Source: Rhodospirillaceae bacterium (lineage in GTDB: Bacteria > Pseudomonadota > Alphaproteobacteria > Rhodospirillales > Casp-alpha2). Taken from it: a stretch of DNA of 64,000 bases. Positions 18,215 through 27,166 of the stretch are shown piece after piece. The translations under genes and the position numbers were made by a program. Under the pieces are notes generated by a model. It saw only the letters and a list, made by a program, of their open reading frames with translations. It ran no database searches and was not told the DNA's origin. The stretch's first letter is position 1. Each line of letters begins with the position of its first letter. The stretch is from contig JABJBP010000089.1 in the NCBI GenBank assembly GCA_018665815.1, positions 1 through 64,000 on the forward strand. The letters are read 5' to 3'.

Positions 18215-19522
18215 ATGAGCGAAGCTGCGCAAGTTGTCGACGGGGCCGATGATGCCGACGTCGTTGAGCTGTATCCCGGCCAAACGAAGAAAGACCTCTA
18301 CGAGCTGGGTGAAATTCCGCCGCTGGGTCATGTGCCGAAGCAGATGTACGCCTGGGCCATTCGCCGCGAGCGCCATGGTGACCCGGTCGATGCCATGCAG
18401 GTTGAGGTCGTCGACGTGCCGGAAATGGACAGCCACGACGTGCTGATCATGGTGATGGCGGCGGGCGTCAATTACAACGGCGTCTGGGCTGCGTTGGGCA
18501 CCCCGATCTCGCCGTTTGATTATCACAAAGCCGAATATCACATCGCCGGTTCCGACGCGTCGGGCATCGTCTGGGCGGTCGGCTCCAAGGTGAAACGCTT
18601 CAAAGTCGGCGACGAGGTTGTGGTGCATTGCAATCAGGACGACGGCGATGATGAGGAATGCAACGGCGGCGACCCGATGTTTTCCACGTCGCAGCGGATT
18701 TGGGGTTACGAGACTCCGGATGGATCCTTCGGCCAGTTTTGTCGCGTCCAGGACCGCCAGTGCATGCCCAGGCCGAAGCACCTGACGTGGGAAGAAAGTG
18801 CTTGTTACATCCTGACCATGGCGACCGCCTATCGGATGCTGTTCGGCCATCGCCCGCACATTCTGCGCCCCGGCCATAATGTGTTGATTTGGGGCGCCTC
18901 GGGCGGCCTGGGGTCCATGGCGGTGCAGCTTTGCGCCACCGCCGGCGCCAATGCTATCGGCGTGATCTCCGACGAAGACAAACGCGAATTCGTCATGGGG
19001 CTCGGCGCCAAGGCAGTGATCAATCGCAAGGACTTCAACTGTTGGGGCCAACTGCCGGAAGTCAACGGCGAGGGCTTCGGCGATTACATGAAAGAGACCC
19101 GCAAATTCGGCAAGGCCATTTGGGATATCACCGGCAAGGGCAACGACGTCGATTTCGTCTTTGAACACCCCGGCGAGGCGACCTTCCCGGTCAGCTGCAA
19201 CGTCGTCAAACGCGGCGGCATGGTGGTCTTCTGCGCCGGCACCACGGGCTACAACCTGACCATGGACGCGCGCTTCGTGTGGATGCGCCAAAAACGTATC
19301 CAAGGCAGCCACTTCGCCAATCTCAAACAAGCCGCCCAGGCCAACCAATTGGTCATCGAGCGCCGCATCGATCCATGCATGTCGGAAGTCTTCTCCTGGG
19401 ACGACATCCCGGCCGCGCACATGAAAATGCTGGCCAACCAGCACAAGCCGGGCAACATGGCCGTCATGGTTCAAGCTCTGAAACCTGGCCGCCGGACCAT
19501 CGAGGACTGCATCGAGGGCTAA
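18215..19522 (+). CDS. ccr: Crotonyl-CoA carboxylase/reductase
   Basis: Key enzyme of the ethylmalonyl-CoA pathway: NADPH-dependent reductive carboxylation of crotonyl-CoA to ethylmalonyl-CoA. It is a 435-residue MDR-fold protein with the start set by AAGGAG six bases upstream of ATG 18215. Visible features are ELYELGEIPPLGHVP-like N-terminal sequence, VNYNGVWAALGTP, the NADP-binding WGASGGLGSMA motif, and the C-terminal FEHPGEATFPVS and HFANLKQA segments typical of Ccr rather than of ordinary quinone reductases. It is followed 5 bp later by mcd, so the two are cotranscribed. Confidence 0.95.
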   Translation: MSEAAQVVDGADDADVVELYPGQTKKDLYELGEIPPLGHVPKQMYAWAIRRERHGDPVDAMQVEVVDVPEMDSHDVLIMVMAAGVNYNGVWAALGTPISPFDYHKAEYHIAGSDASGIVWAVGSKVKRFKVGDEVVVHCNQDDGDDEECNGGDPMFSTSQRIWGYETPDGSFGQFCRVQDRQCMPRPKHLTWEESACYILTMATAYRMLFGHRPHILRPGHNVLIWGASGGLGSMAVQLCATAGANAIGVISDEDKREFVMGLGAKAVINRKDFNCWGQLPEVNGEGFGDYMKETRKFGKAIWDITGKGNDVDFVFEHPGEATFPVSCNVVKRGGMVVFCAGTTGYNLTMDARFVWMRQKRIQGSHFANLKQAAQANQLVIERRIDPCMSEVFSWDDIPAAHMKMLANQHKPGNMAVMVQALKPGRRTIEDCIEG

Positions 19523-19527
19523 GAACC

Positions 19528-21207
19528 ATGGACGGCAATATGACCAGCAATGAAAACCCCGCCATCGACGGCTTGATGGACGCATGCGGCGAAGCGCTCG
19601 GCGCGGCCGAGGATGTCTTACTGGCGGCGCGTGGCGCCATTTCGGCGCGGGTCATGAAAGACGGCCGGCTTGATGCGGCCACAATGGACGCCGAGCAGTT
19701 CGCGGCGCATGGCTTTGCCTGGCTGACGACGTATGTTGAAGGCCTGCGCCAGATGCTCGATTGGGCGAAGCGGCTGGATGCGGACGGCAACCTGGGTGAG
19801 CTGGAACAGCTCATGGTTCAGGCGGCCTTTGGTGAGTACCTCAACCAAATCGCCGGCGGCATTGCGCTTTCCCAGGTCGAGGTTGTCCGGCCCGCTGATA
19901 TGGGTCTTACGGACAGCGATCTTAAGGCGCTGGGTGACGGCGCCGCGGCCCGGTTGCGGGCCGACGGCAACTCCGCCACTGTCCGCGCCCGCATCGCCGA
20001 ACTCATGGCCGACGGGCATTTCGGCAATTTGGGCCTGGGCGACGAAACCCTCGACATGATCCAAGACCAGTTCCGCCGCTTTGTCGACGAACAGGTCATG
20101 CCCTACGCCCACGATTGGCACCTGAAGGACGACTTCATCCCCATGGACGTGGTCGAACAAATGGCCGACTTGGGTGTCTTCGGCCTGACCGTACCGGAAC
20201 ACCGGGGCGGGCTGGGCCTTGGCAAAACCGCCATGTGCGTGGTCACCGAGGAACTGTCGCGCGGCTACATCGGCGTCGGCTCATTGGGGACGCGCTCCGA
20301 GATCGCCGCTGAGCTCATTCGCCTGGGCGGCACCGAGGAACAGAAACAAGAATACCTGCCGAAGATCGCGACTGGCGAGATCCTACCGACCGCCGTGTTT
20401 ACCGAACCCAACACAGGGTCGGATTTGGGCAGCCTGCGCACCCGCGCAGTCCTCGAAGACGGCGTCTACAAAATCAAAGGTAACAAGACCTGGATCACCC
20501 ACGCGGCCCGCACCGACATGATGACACTGTTAGTCCGTACCGATACAGACGAGCCGGGCTACAAAGGTCTGTCCATGTTCCTGGCGGAAAAACCGCGATC
20601 GGATGATCCGAAAAACCCCTTCCCCGCCGACGGCATGTCGGGCGGCGAGATCGAGGTTTTGGGTTACCGGGGCATGAAGGAATACGAAATCGGTTTTGAC
20701 GGTTTCGAAGTGCCGGAAGGTCAATTGCTGGGCGGCCAGGAAGGCCAGGGCTTCAAGCAACTGATGGCGACGTTCGAATCGGCGCGCATCCAGACCGCGG
20801 CCCGCGCCGTCGGTGTCGCGCAGAACGCCTTGGAACTCGGCATCAATTACGCCCAGGAACGCGTGCAATTCGGCAAGCCGATCTACAATTTCCCGCGCGT
20901 CGCCGGCAAGCTGGCATGGATGGCCGTGGAAACCATGATTGCGCGGCAACTCAGCTACTTCGCGGCGCGCGAGAAGGATTCTGATCGGCGCTGCGATATT
21001 GAGGCCGGCATGGCGAAATTGCTGGCCGCCCGTGTCGCCTGGGCCAACGCCGACAACGCCCTGCAAATCCATGGCGGCAACGGTTATGCGCTGGAGTATC
21101 CGATTTCCCGTGTGCTATGTGATGCGCGTATTTTGAATATCTTCGAGGGCGCGGCGGAAATTCAAGCCCACGTCATCGCCCGCGGCTTGCTTTCCGGCCG
21201 CAACTGA
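19528..21207 (+). CDS. mcd: (2S)-methylsuccinyl-CoA dehydrogenase
   Basis: FAD-dependent acyl-CoA dehydrogenase that oxidises methylsuccinyl-CoA to mesaconyl-CoA. At 559 aa (ATG 19528; an alternative ATG is 19540) it is longer than ordinary acyl-CoA dehydrogenases because of an N-terminal helical domain of about 150 residues, a hallmark of Mcd. The core shows FTEPNTGSDLGSLRTRA, the KTWITHAAR segment, and the C-terminal LQIHGGNGYALEYP and IFEGAAEIQ motifs. It lies 5 bp after ccr. Electrons would go to ETF and then to the ETF-ubiquinone oxidoreductase encoded at 3.5-5.2 kb. Confidence 0.93.
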   Translation: MDGNMTSNENPAIDGLMDACGEALGAAEDVLLAARGAISARVMKDGRLDAATMDAEQFAAHGFAWLTTYVEGLRQMLDWAKRLDADGNLGELEQLMVQAAFGEYLNQIAGGIALSQVEVVRPADMGLTDSDLKALGDGAAARLRADGNSATVRARIAELMADGHFGNLGLGDETLDMIQDQFRRFVDEQVMPYAHDWHLKDDFIPMDVVEQMADLGVFGLTVPEHRGGLGLGKTAMCVVTEELSRGYIGVGSLGTRSEIAAELIRLGGTEEQKQEYLPKIATGEILPTAVFTEPNTGSDLGSLRTRAVLEDGVYKIKGNKTWITHAARTDMMTLLVRTDTDEPGYKGLSMFLAEKPRSDDPKNPFPADGMSGGEIEVLGYRGMKEYEIGFDGFEVPEGQLLGGQEGQGFKQLMATFESARIQTAARAVGVAQNALELGINYAQERVQFGKPIYNFPRVAGKLAWMAVETMIARQLSYFAAREKDSDRRCDIEAGMAKLLAARVAWANADNALQIHGGNGYALEYPISRVLCDARILNIFEGAAEIQAHVIARGLLSGRN

Positions 21208-21231
21208 CAAAAGAACCAACGGACCTCACCC

Positions 21232-21711
21232 ATGACGACCATCCGCCCCGCCTGCGACGAAGACGCGCCCGACGTGATCCGTGTCATCGACACATGTTAC
21301 CGCGAATACGAAGGCTGCGTTCTGTTGGTCGATAAAGAAGAACCTGAATTAAAGGCACCGGCCAGCGCTTTCGCCGAACTGGGCGGCGCGTTTTGGGTGG
21401 CCGAAACTGATGACGGCATCGTCGCCACCTGCGCCGTCGCACCAGCCGATGCGCCGGGCTTCGCACGCATTCACAAGCTGTACGTCGCCAAAGACGCGCG
21501 CGGCCAAGGCCTCGGTGCAAAATTGTGCGCGCTGGCCGAAGAAACCGCCGAAGGGTTCGGCGCGGATAGGATGATGCTTTATACGGATACGCGGTTCACC
21601 GAGGCACATCGGCTTTATGAACGCCTGGGCTACCACCGCCTGCCCGGCGAACAGCACCGCGCCGACGCATCCCATAGTGTCGAATATTATTACGCGAAGA
21701 CGTTGAAATAG
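21232..21711 (+). CDS. GNAT-family N-acetyltransferase
   Basis: A 159-residue acetyltransferase with the GNAT core: KLYVAKDARGQGLGAKLCALAEE (the acetyl-CoA loop is R-G-Q-G-L-G) at about residues 83-105, and ARRLYERLGYH-like sequence (HRLYERLGYHRL) at about 125-136. The substrate is not predictable. It begins 24 bp after mcd and may ride on the same transcript. It ends in TAG at 21709-21711, showing that TAG is an ordinary stop in this genome. Confidence 0.88.
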   Translation: MTTIRPACDEDAPDVIRVIDTCYREYEGCVLLVDKEEPELKAPASAFAELGGAFWVAETDDGIVATCAVAPADAPGFARIHKLYVAKDARGQGLGAKLCALAEETAEGFGADRMMLYTDTRFTEAHRLYERLGYHRLPGEQHRADASHSVEYYYAKTLK

Positions 21712-21714
21712 CGC

Positions 21715-22476
21715 TCAGGTCTTGATCCGGTACCCGGTCTTCAGCATCCACGTCACGATGCCGATGCAAACCAGCAAGAACACACTGATCATCGCCAGGC
21801 TGGTGGCGACGCCGACGTCGGCGCTTTCATAAAAACTCCACCGGAAACCGCTGATCAAATAGAGCACCGGATTGAACAGGGTCACGTTCTGCCAAAATTC
21901 CGGCAGCATCTTGATGGAATAGAAACTGCCCCCCAGGAACGCCAAGGGCGTGATTACCAATAGCGGAATGATCTGCAGTTTCTCAAAATCATCCGCCCAG
22001 ATGCCGATGATGAAGCCGAACAGGCTGAACGATAGCGCCGTCAATATCAGAAAAACCAACATCCAAACAGGATGGGCGATTTGCAGCGGCACGAAAAAGC
22101 CCGCAGTGGCTAAGATAATAAACCCCAGCAACACGGATTTTGTCGTCGCCGCACCGACGTAGCCCAAGACGATCTCAAAATGCGAAATAGGCGCCGACAA
22201 AAGCTCATAGATGGAACCCGTGAACTGCGGGAAGAAAATGCCAAACGACGCGTTGGAAATACTTTGCGTGAGCAGCGTCAGCATAACTAGGCCCGGCACA
22301 ATAAACGCCCCGTAAGGCACGCCATCGATTTCCGTGATCCTAGACCCAATGGCTGATCCGAAAACAATGAAGTAAAGCGAGGTCGACAGCACCGGTGAGA
22401 CGATGCTTTGCATTAGCGTGCGCCGGGTGCGCGCCATCTCAAATCCGTAGATCGCTTTGACGCCGTGAATGTTCAT
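21715..22476 (-). CDS. ABC-2 type transporter permease
   Basis: A 253-residue inner-membrane protein with six hydrophobic segments and the ABC-2 pattern ([19 protein letters not shown]-like region near residue 47, ending in a C-terminal span). It overlaps the upstream ATPase gene by 4 bp, so the pair forms a two-gene exporter of the YadG/YadH or multidrug/polysaccharide export type. The substrate is unknown. The stop is 4 bp from the convergent GNAT gene. Confidence 0.88.
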   Translation of the reverse strand: MNIHGVKAIYGFEMARTRRTLMQSIVSPVLSTSLYFIVFGSAIGSRITEIDGVPYGAFIVPGLVMLTLLTQSISNASFGIFFPQFTGSIYELLSAPISHFEIVLGYVGAATTKSVLLGFIILATAGFFVPLQIAHPVWMLVFLILTALSFSLFGFIIGIWADDFEKLQIIPLLVITPLAFLGGSFYSIKMLPEFWQNVTLFNPVLYLISGFRWSFYESADVGVATSLAMISVFLLVCIGIVTWMLKTGYRIKT

Positions 22477-23423
22477 GCAGACGCCCCCGTCGAATTATCT
22501 CGGGTTTCCCTGACCAGATTGACGAAAATATCCTCGAGGGAACTTTGCGTCGTATTGAGGTCACGGAACCGGATGCCAGCCTCGCTTAAGCTCGTCATCA
22601 ACGCTGTGATCCCAGTGCGCTCACCATGGATATCGTAAGTATAGATCAAGCGCGCCCCATCGGCCTCAAGTGTCAGATCAAATTCTCCAAGTGTCGCAGG
22701 AATGGCTTCAACAGATGTCTGCAATTCCAACACCAACTGCTTCTTGCCCATCTTCCGCATTAACTCAGACTTTTCCTCGACAACGATGATCTCACCGTTG
22801 TTGATGACCGCGACGCGGTCGGCAATTTCCTCAGCCTCTTCGATATAATGCGTGGTCAGGATGACTGTCACGCCCGTTTCCCTGAGCGTGTGCACGACCT
22901 GCCACATGTCCTTGCGCAATTCCACGTCGACGCCGGCGGTGGGCTCATCCAAGAATAAAATTCGGGGCTCATGGGCCAGCGCCTTGGCAATCAACACCCG
23001 GCGTTTCATGCCGCCCGAAAGCGTCATGATCTTGGAATCCTTCTTGTCCCAAAGTGACAAATCCCTGAGGACTTTTTCGACCTTCGCATCATCGCGCGGT
23101 TTGCCGAACAGGCCGCGGCTGAAACTCACCGTCGCCCAGACGGTCTCAAAGGCCTCGGTCGTCAGTTCCTGAGGCACCAAGCCAATCAAGGCGCGGGTTT
23201 GGCGGTATTCACGGATGATATCGAACCCTGCCACCGAGACCGCACCGCCGGTTGGATTGACCAACCCGCAAATGATCGAAATCAGTGTCGTCTTACCGGC
23301 ACCGTTGGGGCCCAGAAGCGCAATAATCTCACCATCGCGGACGTCCAGATTGACGCCTTTCAGGGCCTGGAACCCACCTTCATAGGTTTTCGATAGATCG
23401 GTGATGGAAATCAGGGTCGACAT
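22473..23423 (-). CDS. ABC transporter ATP-binding protein
   Basis: A 316-residue ATPase partner of the overlapping ABC-2 permease. Walker A is GPNGAGKTT (about residues 38-46), the Q-loop is VPQE, the signature LSGGMKRR is near 135, Walker B is [12 protein letters not shown] near 155, and the switch histidine is in [11 protein letters not shown]-terminal domain of about 90 residues after the switch region is typical of the drug or lipid exporters (YadG type). No substrate-binding protein is present, so it is an exporter. Confidence 0.93.
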   Translation of the reverse strand: MSTLISITDLSKTYEGGFQALKGVNLDVRDGEIIALLGPNGAGKTTLISIICGLVNPTGGAVSVAGFDIIREYRQTRALIGLVPQELTTEAFETVWATVSFSRGLFGKPRDDAKVEKVLRDLSLWDKKDSKIMTLSGGMKRRVLIAKALAHEPRILFLDEPTAGVDVELRKDMWQVVHTLRETGVTVILTTHYIEEAEEIADRVAVINNGEIIVVEEKSELMRKMGKKQLVLELQTSVEAIPATLGEFDLTLEADGARLIYTYDIHGERTGITALMTSLSEAGIRFRDLNTTQSSLEDIFVNLVRETRDNSTGASA

Positions 23424-23843
23424 AGTCGGGGTACACTATCCGGAGGCGTTTGGATTTCGGGCCGCGCAGGATTTGAGTGGTCGTGATCATATAGTCCGCT
23501 GTTCCCCGGTTGGAAAGGACGAGATCTATAAATCACCAACCAGGCCTGGCGGGATTCAGCTCCGTCGCAATGATCTGTGCCAGTAGGTCGATTTCGTCGC
23601 ACCGTCCGATTGCCTCAAAAACCTATACTGATCAACGGTTCCAGCCGTGAGAGCATGGATTTTCAGGCGCCACAAGATCAGGCGTCTACTCTTAAGGCAG
23701 GTTCTTTTCACGGCGGAGGATTCACCTCCCTGAGCTTAGTGCTGCAAATTTGACGATTTTTCTGACGGCACTGGCGGCACCCTCTATGTGTGGCTTCAAC
23801 GTACGTCGCCGCGAAGGGCGACATATTGAAAAGGAACCGTATC
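23424..23843. other. Intergenic region before the RTX gene
   Basis: This 420-bp stretch between the ABC ATPase start and the RTX start has no credible ORF, tRNA or terminator. It must hold the divergent promoters of both genes. The only structure noted is a short GGAGG-CCTCC hairpin at about 23716-23730. An AAGGAA ribosome-binding site at 23831-23836 favours the ATG at 23844 as the RTX start. Confidence 0.5.
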
Positions 23844-25193
23844 ATGCCTTCAGCCAACAGTTTTTTAGTCAGCGACGTTCCGTAGTCCGGCGCGGCCAAT
23901 GATGACCGCACCGTGCTGGATGATCTGACAGTCCTCCAGACGTCGGGGAACCAGGACATGAATGCCGTTGCGCAAACGACTGCGGACGAGGCCATGGCCT
24001 TTGGCGATGTTATTGATCCGAATCAGTTGGCCACGATCCATCAAGGTGGCGGCGGAAGGGTCGATCTTCCGGAGATTGATACGAGCAATACCATGGCCGA
24101 TGTCGGGCTCGCTACCGGAGCGTTCGCGCGGCGCGACACACGCGTCGAAGCCGTCGATGACACAGTCATTGAGGAAGCCACCCGCCAGCCTTTCAGCAAA
24201 CGAGTGGGCGACGAAAATATTGCTGGGGAACCCAATGTAACAACGGCAACGTCGCCTACCCGGACTATTGACGCAGACCTGGTGAGGGACAGATCGTCCG
24301 GCACGGCCCGCCGGGTAGAGGAAACGACGCGGGGCGCCGAGCGTGAGTTCGTCGACGAATTCACCGTTGATGCCCCCACCAATGAGGGGGTTCCCACAAC
24401 GGTGAAGGAGATCGAACCGGTAGTTGCGGCGGAAACTGCTGCAACGACGGAGATATACGAAGACGCGGTTATTTCGGGTGAACTCGCCAGCCAGGAAGAA
24501 AACCCGGCATTCATTGAGGCGGATGAAACCGAGTTCGAAAATGATGAAGATGTGACAGAGTCTGAAGAAACGGACGTGGCAGCAGACGAAGCTTCCGATG
24601 ACACCAATACCGAAGCCAATCCCGAACCCGGTGTTCGCTTGAACGGCAGCCGAGGTGACGATGTACTGAGCGGCGGCAATGGCAATGATCGCCTGAAAGG
24701 CCGTCGCGGCGACGATGAATTGAACGGCCACGGCGGCAATGACGTGCTCAAGGGTGGCCATGGCGACGATGCCGTGAACGGCGGAGATGGCAACGACCGG
24801 CTCAGTGGCGATGCCGGCAATGACGAAGACCAGTTGATCGGTGGACGCGGCGATGACAGACTGATCGGCGGTTGTGGTGATGACATCATGCATGGCGGTG
24901 CCGGCGACGATGTCATGCGCGGAGGCCGCGGCGGCGATATGTTCATTTTCGACGACGCTGATCTTGATGACAGCGCTTGGCATGATCGAATCGATGGCGG
25001 TCGCGGCGACGACACCCTCGATCTTTCCGGCGCCGGCGCGGGATGGAGCGTGCACCTAGACGACGGCAGCGTCATTGAACCGACGTCGCCGAGCGACGGC
25101 GGGCTTGAGGAACCGCATGGTTTCAGCGGTGTCGTCGAGTTCGACGGTGGCGGCCGAATTGAGTTCGACAACATCGAGACGCTTTCGTGGTAG
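23844..25193 (+). pseudogene. RTX calcium-binding protein with in-frame TAG at codon 14
   Basis: Secreted-type calcium-binding repeat protein. ATG 23844 follows a good AAGGAA site, but codon 14 is TAG (23883-23885). The same frame then stays open for about 435 codons to a TAG at 25191-25193; a GTG at 23913 could restart translation, without a clear ribosome-binding site. The N-terminal 260 residues are acidic low-complexity sequence with Thr/Val. From about residue 262 there are nine or ten GGxGxDxLx nonapeptide repeats of the hemolysin-type calcium-binding class, followed by a typical C-terminal tail with FSGVVEFDGGG and IETLSW. No type I secretion genes are adjacent. Nonsense mutation or a restart are the two simplest readings. 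Confidence 0.75.
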
Positions 25194-25281
25194 CCCGTTC
25201 GGACGCACGTCCGTGAAAACAATGTCGGCGTCATATTGAGTGAATCTGAGTCCCCTAATATAGTGACTGGGATTTCTCAGA

Positions 25282-25797
25282 TTGGAGCGTGGCCTGAAAC
25301 CGAACCCCTACACGCCGAATATTTCCGAGGACGTGCACGCCGCAAAGGGTACACGCACAAAGCCCTTGTTGGCCTATTGGGAAAAGCTGTGCGTTGATGG
25401 GCGCCTACCCTCTTGGGCTGAGTTCGATCAAATGGCACTGTTCCAGATCGCCGCCTACATGGCCGTGCTGGATGTCGAAGGTTCAGAGGCGGAGCCGCGC
25501 TTTCGGTGCCGATTTATCGGTACTTACCTAGTTCAATAACGAGAAGGAATGGAACATGCCGATCCCACGGGCAAGCGGCTCGAGGATATTTCCCGCGCTT
25601 ATGACTACAGGCCGATCATCGACACATATGAGCAATGCGTGGCACGAAAGGTGCCGTTTCTTATCTCCGGCGATTTCGCGACGTACCGCCAAGTCGGCTT
25701 TAGCGAGCGGATGATCGTGCCACTGTCCAATGATGGCACACGCGTGGATCATCTCGTGACCTGCCTCGACCGACTTCGAGAAGAAGATATTTGTTAG
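25282..25797 (+). pseudogene. PAS_5-like sensory protein broken by in-frame TAA
   Basis: The first part (TTG 25282 or a nearby start) reads LLAYWEKLCVDGRLPSWAEFD, then PRFRCRFIGTYLVQ, and stops at TAA 25537-25539. The same frame then continues DPTGKRLEDI, TYEQCVARKVPFLISGDF and ERMIVPLSNDG to TAG 25795-25797. The two parts together match the order of the PAS_5 family (W-x-x-L, P-x-R, F-R-F-G, G-K-L-x-D, P-L-S-x-D-G) found in many alphaproteobacterial sensors. The complete domain would be about 170 aa. No shift of frame is required, so this looks like a nonsense mutation. A restart ATG at 25549 has a purine-rich stretch (AGAAGGA) directly abutting it, too close to act as a good ribosome-binding site. 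Confidence 0.7.
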
Positions 25798-26001
25798 CCC
25801 TGATGGGTTGCAGTTCTTGATCAGCTGTTTCGGGTTTTAGTTTTTCAAAATAATCTCTGCATACCCCTTGCGGAAATTATTCCCAAACTTATATCATGAT
25901 TAGCGGTCCACATAGAACGGCGGATGCGCTCGCTATTTTATATTATGAATCAGAATGCATCGCGCGGTTCCGTCTCAAGCGGGATTGGGATGGTGCGGTT
26001 T

Positions 26002-26136
26002 GGCAATCCCACGTGGTTACATGGTAGCCACCTAGCTCAGGGATACACGATTGGCGTCTGCGCGCATGTCGGAAAGTTGATCGCAACGTCCCTCCAGGGG
26101 ATGCTTAGCGCATACGCCGCCATGTTAAATAGCGAC
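26002..26136. repeat. Repeat module 2, copy A
   Basis: Contains GGCAATCCCACGTGG at 26002-26016 and the segment TCCCTCCAGGGGATGC at 26089-26104 running into TACGCCGCCATGTTAAATAGC at 26112-26132. The same two blocks occur in copy B at 38761-38825 with high identity; in copy A they are separated by an extra 73 bp. The end can form a hairpin (CGCCAT-GTTAA-ATAGCG, one mismatch) that is equivalent, with one compensatory pair change, to the perfect hairpin in copy B. Confidence 0.75.
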
Positions 26137-26145
26137 GGTGACTTC

Positions 26146-26305
26146 GAATGATGACGAATGATGACATTCGGATGATAAATGCTGATTTGCGGTGAAATCA
26201 TGTACACATTTGTACACCACGCTAAATCTTTGATTCAAAACGCTTCCACTCAATTCCGGCCGTGGAAATGCGTACAAATGATGACTTTTGCAGACGAATG
26301 CTGAC
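26146..26305. repeat. Iteron-like repeat element (module 1), copy A
   Basis: Five copies of a motif of the form GACAAATGMTGAC or close variants start at 26146, 26156, 26174, 26273 and 26293. They lie on both sides of a TGTACACATTTGTACA palindrome at 26201-26216. The first two are 10 bp apart and the last two 20 bp. The internal GTACAAATG at 26272 is the reverse complement of CATTTGTAC in the palindrome. The arrangement and spacing match copy B over 148-149 bp. Confidence 0.8.
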
Positions 26306-26501
26306 GTTTTAAAAAATATCGAGGCCGGCGGCAAAGTCTCTTTCCGCCCCTGGGCGACTGTGCGACAACGCTTGCACTGGGGTTATACAGGGGAGCCGCC
26401 ATGACGTTGCCAAAAACCCGGCTTGAAATGGCCAGCGCTGACCCTACCTCGGCACCCAGGGGCAGCATTAGCTTAAATGCGATGAAATAGAGGCAACGGG
26501 T

Positions 26502-27134
26502 ATGACCAAACTTCGGGTTTGTTTTGTCGGTGATTCGATCACCAACGGCACCGGCGACACGGGATTCCTGGGCTGGCCCGGGAGATTGTGCGCGGCGGAG
26601 GTCGCGGCCGGCCACGATCTTACCGATTATAATCTCGGCATCCGGGGTGATACGTCGGCTGAAATCGGGCCGCGCTGGCGGACTGAATGCGAGGCTCGGC
26701 TGCCGGCATCACTGAATGGCGCCGTCGTCTTTAATTTCGGTCTGAATGATGCCACCGAACAAGACGGCGAAATCCGGGTTCCGATGGGGCAATCGATCAA
26801 GAATGTGCGGACTATGATCACGGATGCAAAGGCCCTCTACCCGACCATATGGGTCGGCCCGACGCCGGTCGATGAGACCCGCCAGCCGATGATCACCGAC
26901 ACCGGCGACAGCCGCGACAAGCGCAACCGGCGGACCGCCGATTACAACCTCGGCTTCAAGGCGCTGGCCTATGAACTGGAGATCCCCTATCTCGACATGA
27001 TGTCGAAGCTGATCAACGAGGCGGACTGGCCGGGCCTGCTGGCCGACGGCCTGCATCCAAACCCTGACGGCCACCAGAAGATGGCGGGACTGGTTGGTGC
27101 TTGGGACGGCTGGCGGAAGTTGCTCGACGGGTAA
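26502..27134 (+). CDS. SGNH/GDSL-family hydrolase
   Basis: Esterase or lipase-like protein of 210 residues. SGNH block I is FVGDSITNG (residues 8-16; nucleophile Ser12), block II is NLGIRGDTS, block III is FNFGLNDATE with the Asn, and block V is LADGLHPN with the Asp-His pair. No signal peptide is evident, so it is probably cytoplasmic. The start ATG follows an AGGCAACGGGT leader with a weak ribosome-binding site. It converges on the TlpA-like gene. Confidence 0.9.
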   Translation: MTKLRVCFVGDSITNGTGDTGFLGWPGRLCAAEVAAGHDLTDYNLGIRGDTSAEIGPRWRTECEARLPASLNGAVVFNFGLNDATEQDGEIRVPMGQSIKNVRTMITDAKALYPTIWVGPTPVDETRQPMITDTGDSRDKRNRRTADYNLGFKALAYELEIPYLDMMSKLINEADWPGLLADGLHPNPDGHQKMAGLVGAWDGWRKLLDG

Positions 27135-27166
27135 TTCGCGCCGCTACAAATTTATCGCCCGAGCGC

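Larger units (their letters stand above)
25798..26501. other. Repeat-bearing intergenic region upstream of the SGNH hydrolase gene
   Basis: No supported gene in this 704-bp stretch. It holds module 2 (26002-26136) and module 1 (26146-26305) of the two-copy element also present at 38.5-38.8 kb. The rest (25798-26001 and 26306-26501) is AT-richer sequence with a hairpin at 26011-26033 (GTGGTTAC and GTAGCCAC arms), plus the promoter of the downstream gene. ORFs on either strand across the modules are discussed under rejected items. Confidence 0.55.

Noticed and set aside
18179-19585. 468-residue open frame on the minus strand across ccr
   Set aside because: It is antisense to a clear Ccr protein and has no recognisable domain; long antisense frames are common in GC-rich coding DNA.
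23865-25234. Two long minus-strand open frames (about 396 aa each) across the RTX gene
   Set aside because: Their composition (repeated Ser/Pro or Ala/Ile-Val runs) is the complement of the glycine/aspartate RTX repeats; the plus strand shows a known repeat family.
10821-25797. Reassignment of TAG to a sense codon
   Set aside because: TAG ends intact genes at 15956-15958 and 21709-21711, and one of the three interruptions is TAA.
25924-26151. Plus-strand ORF over module 2 (also 38750-38998)
   Set aside because: The matching DNA blocks lie in different reading frames in the two copies, so a conserved protein is not supported.
26146-26305. CRISPR array
   Set aside because: The motifs are 10-21 bp apart with a palindromic centre and no unique spacers of regular length; no cas gene is nearby.
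26125-26334. Minus-strand ORF in module 1 copy A resembling the minus-strand ORF in copy B (38480-38719)
   Set aside because: Both share CKSHHLYAF and VYKCVH, but a one-base indel between the copies breaks the shared frame after VYKCVH, and there is no conserved start or ribosome-binding site, so the similarity follows from the DNA repeat.
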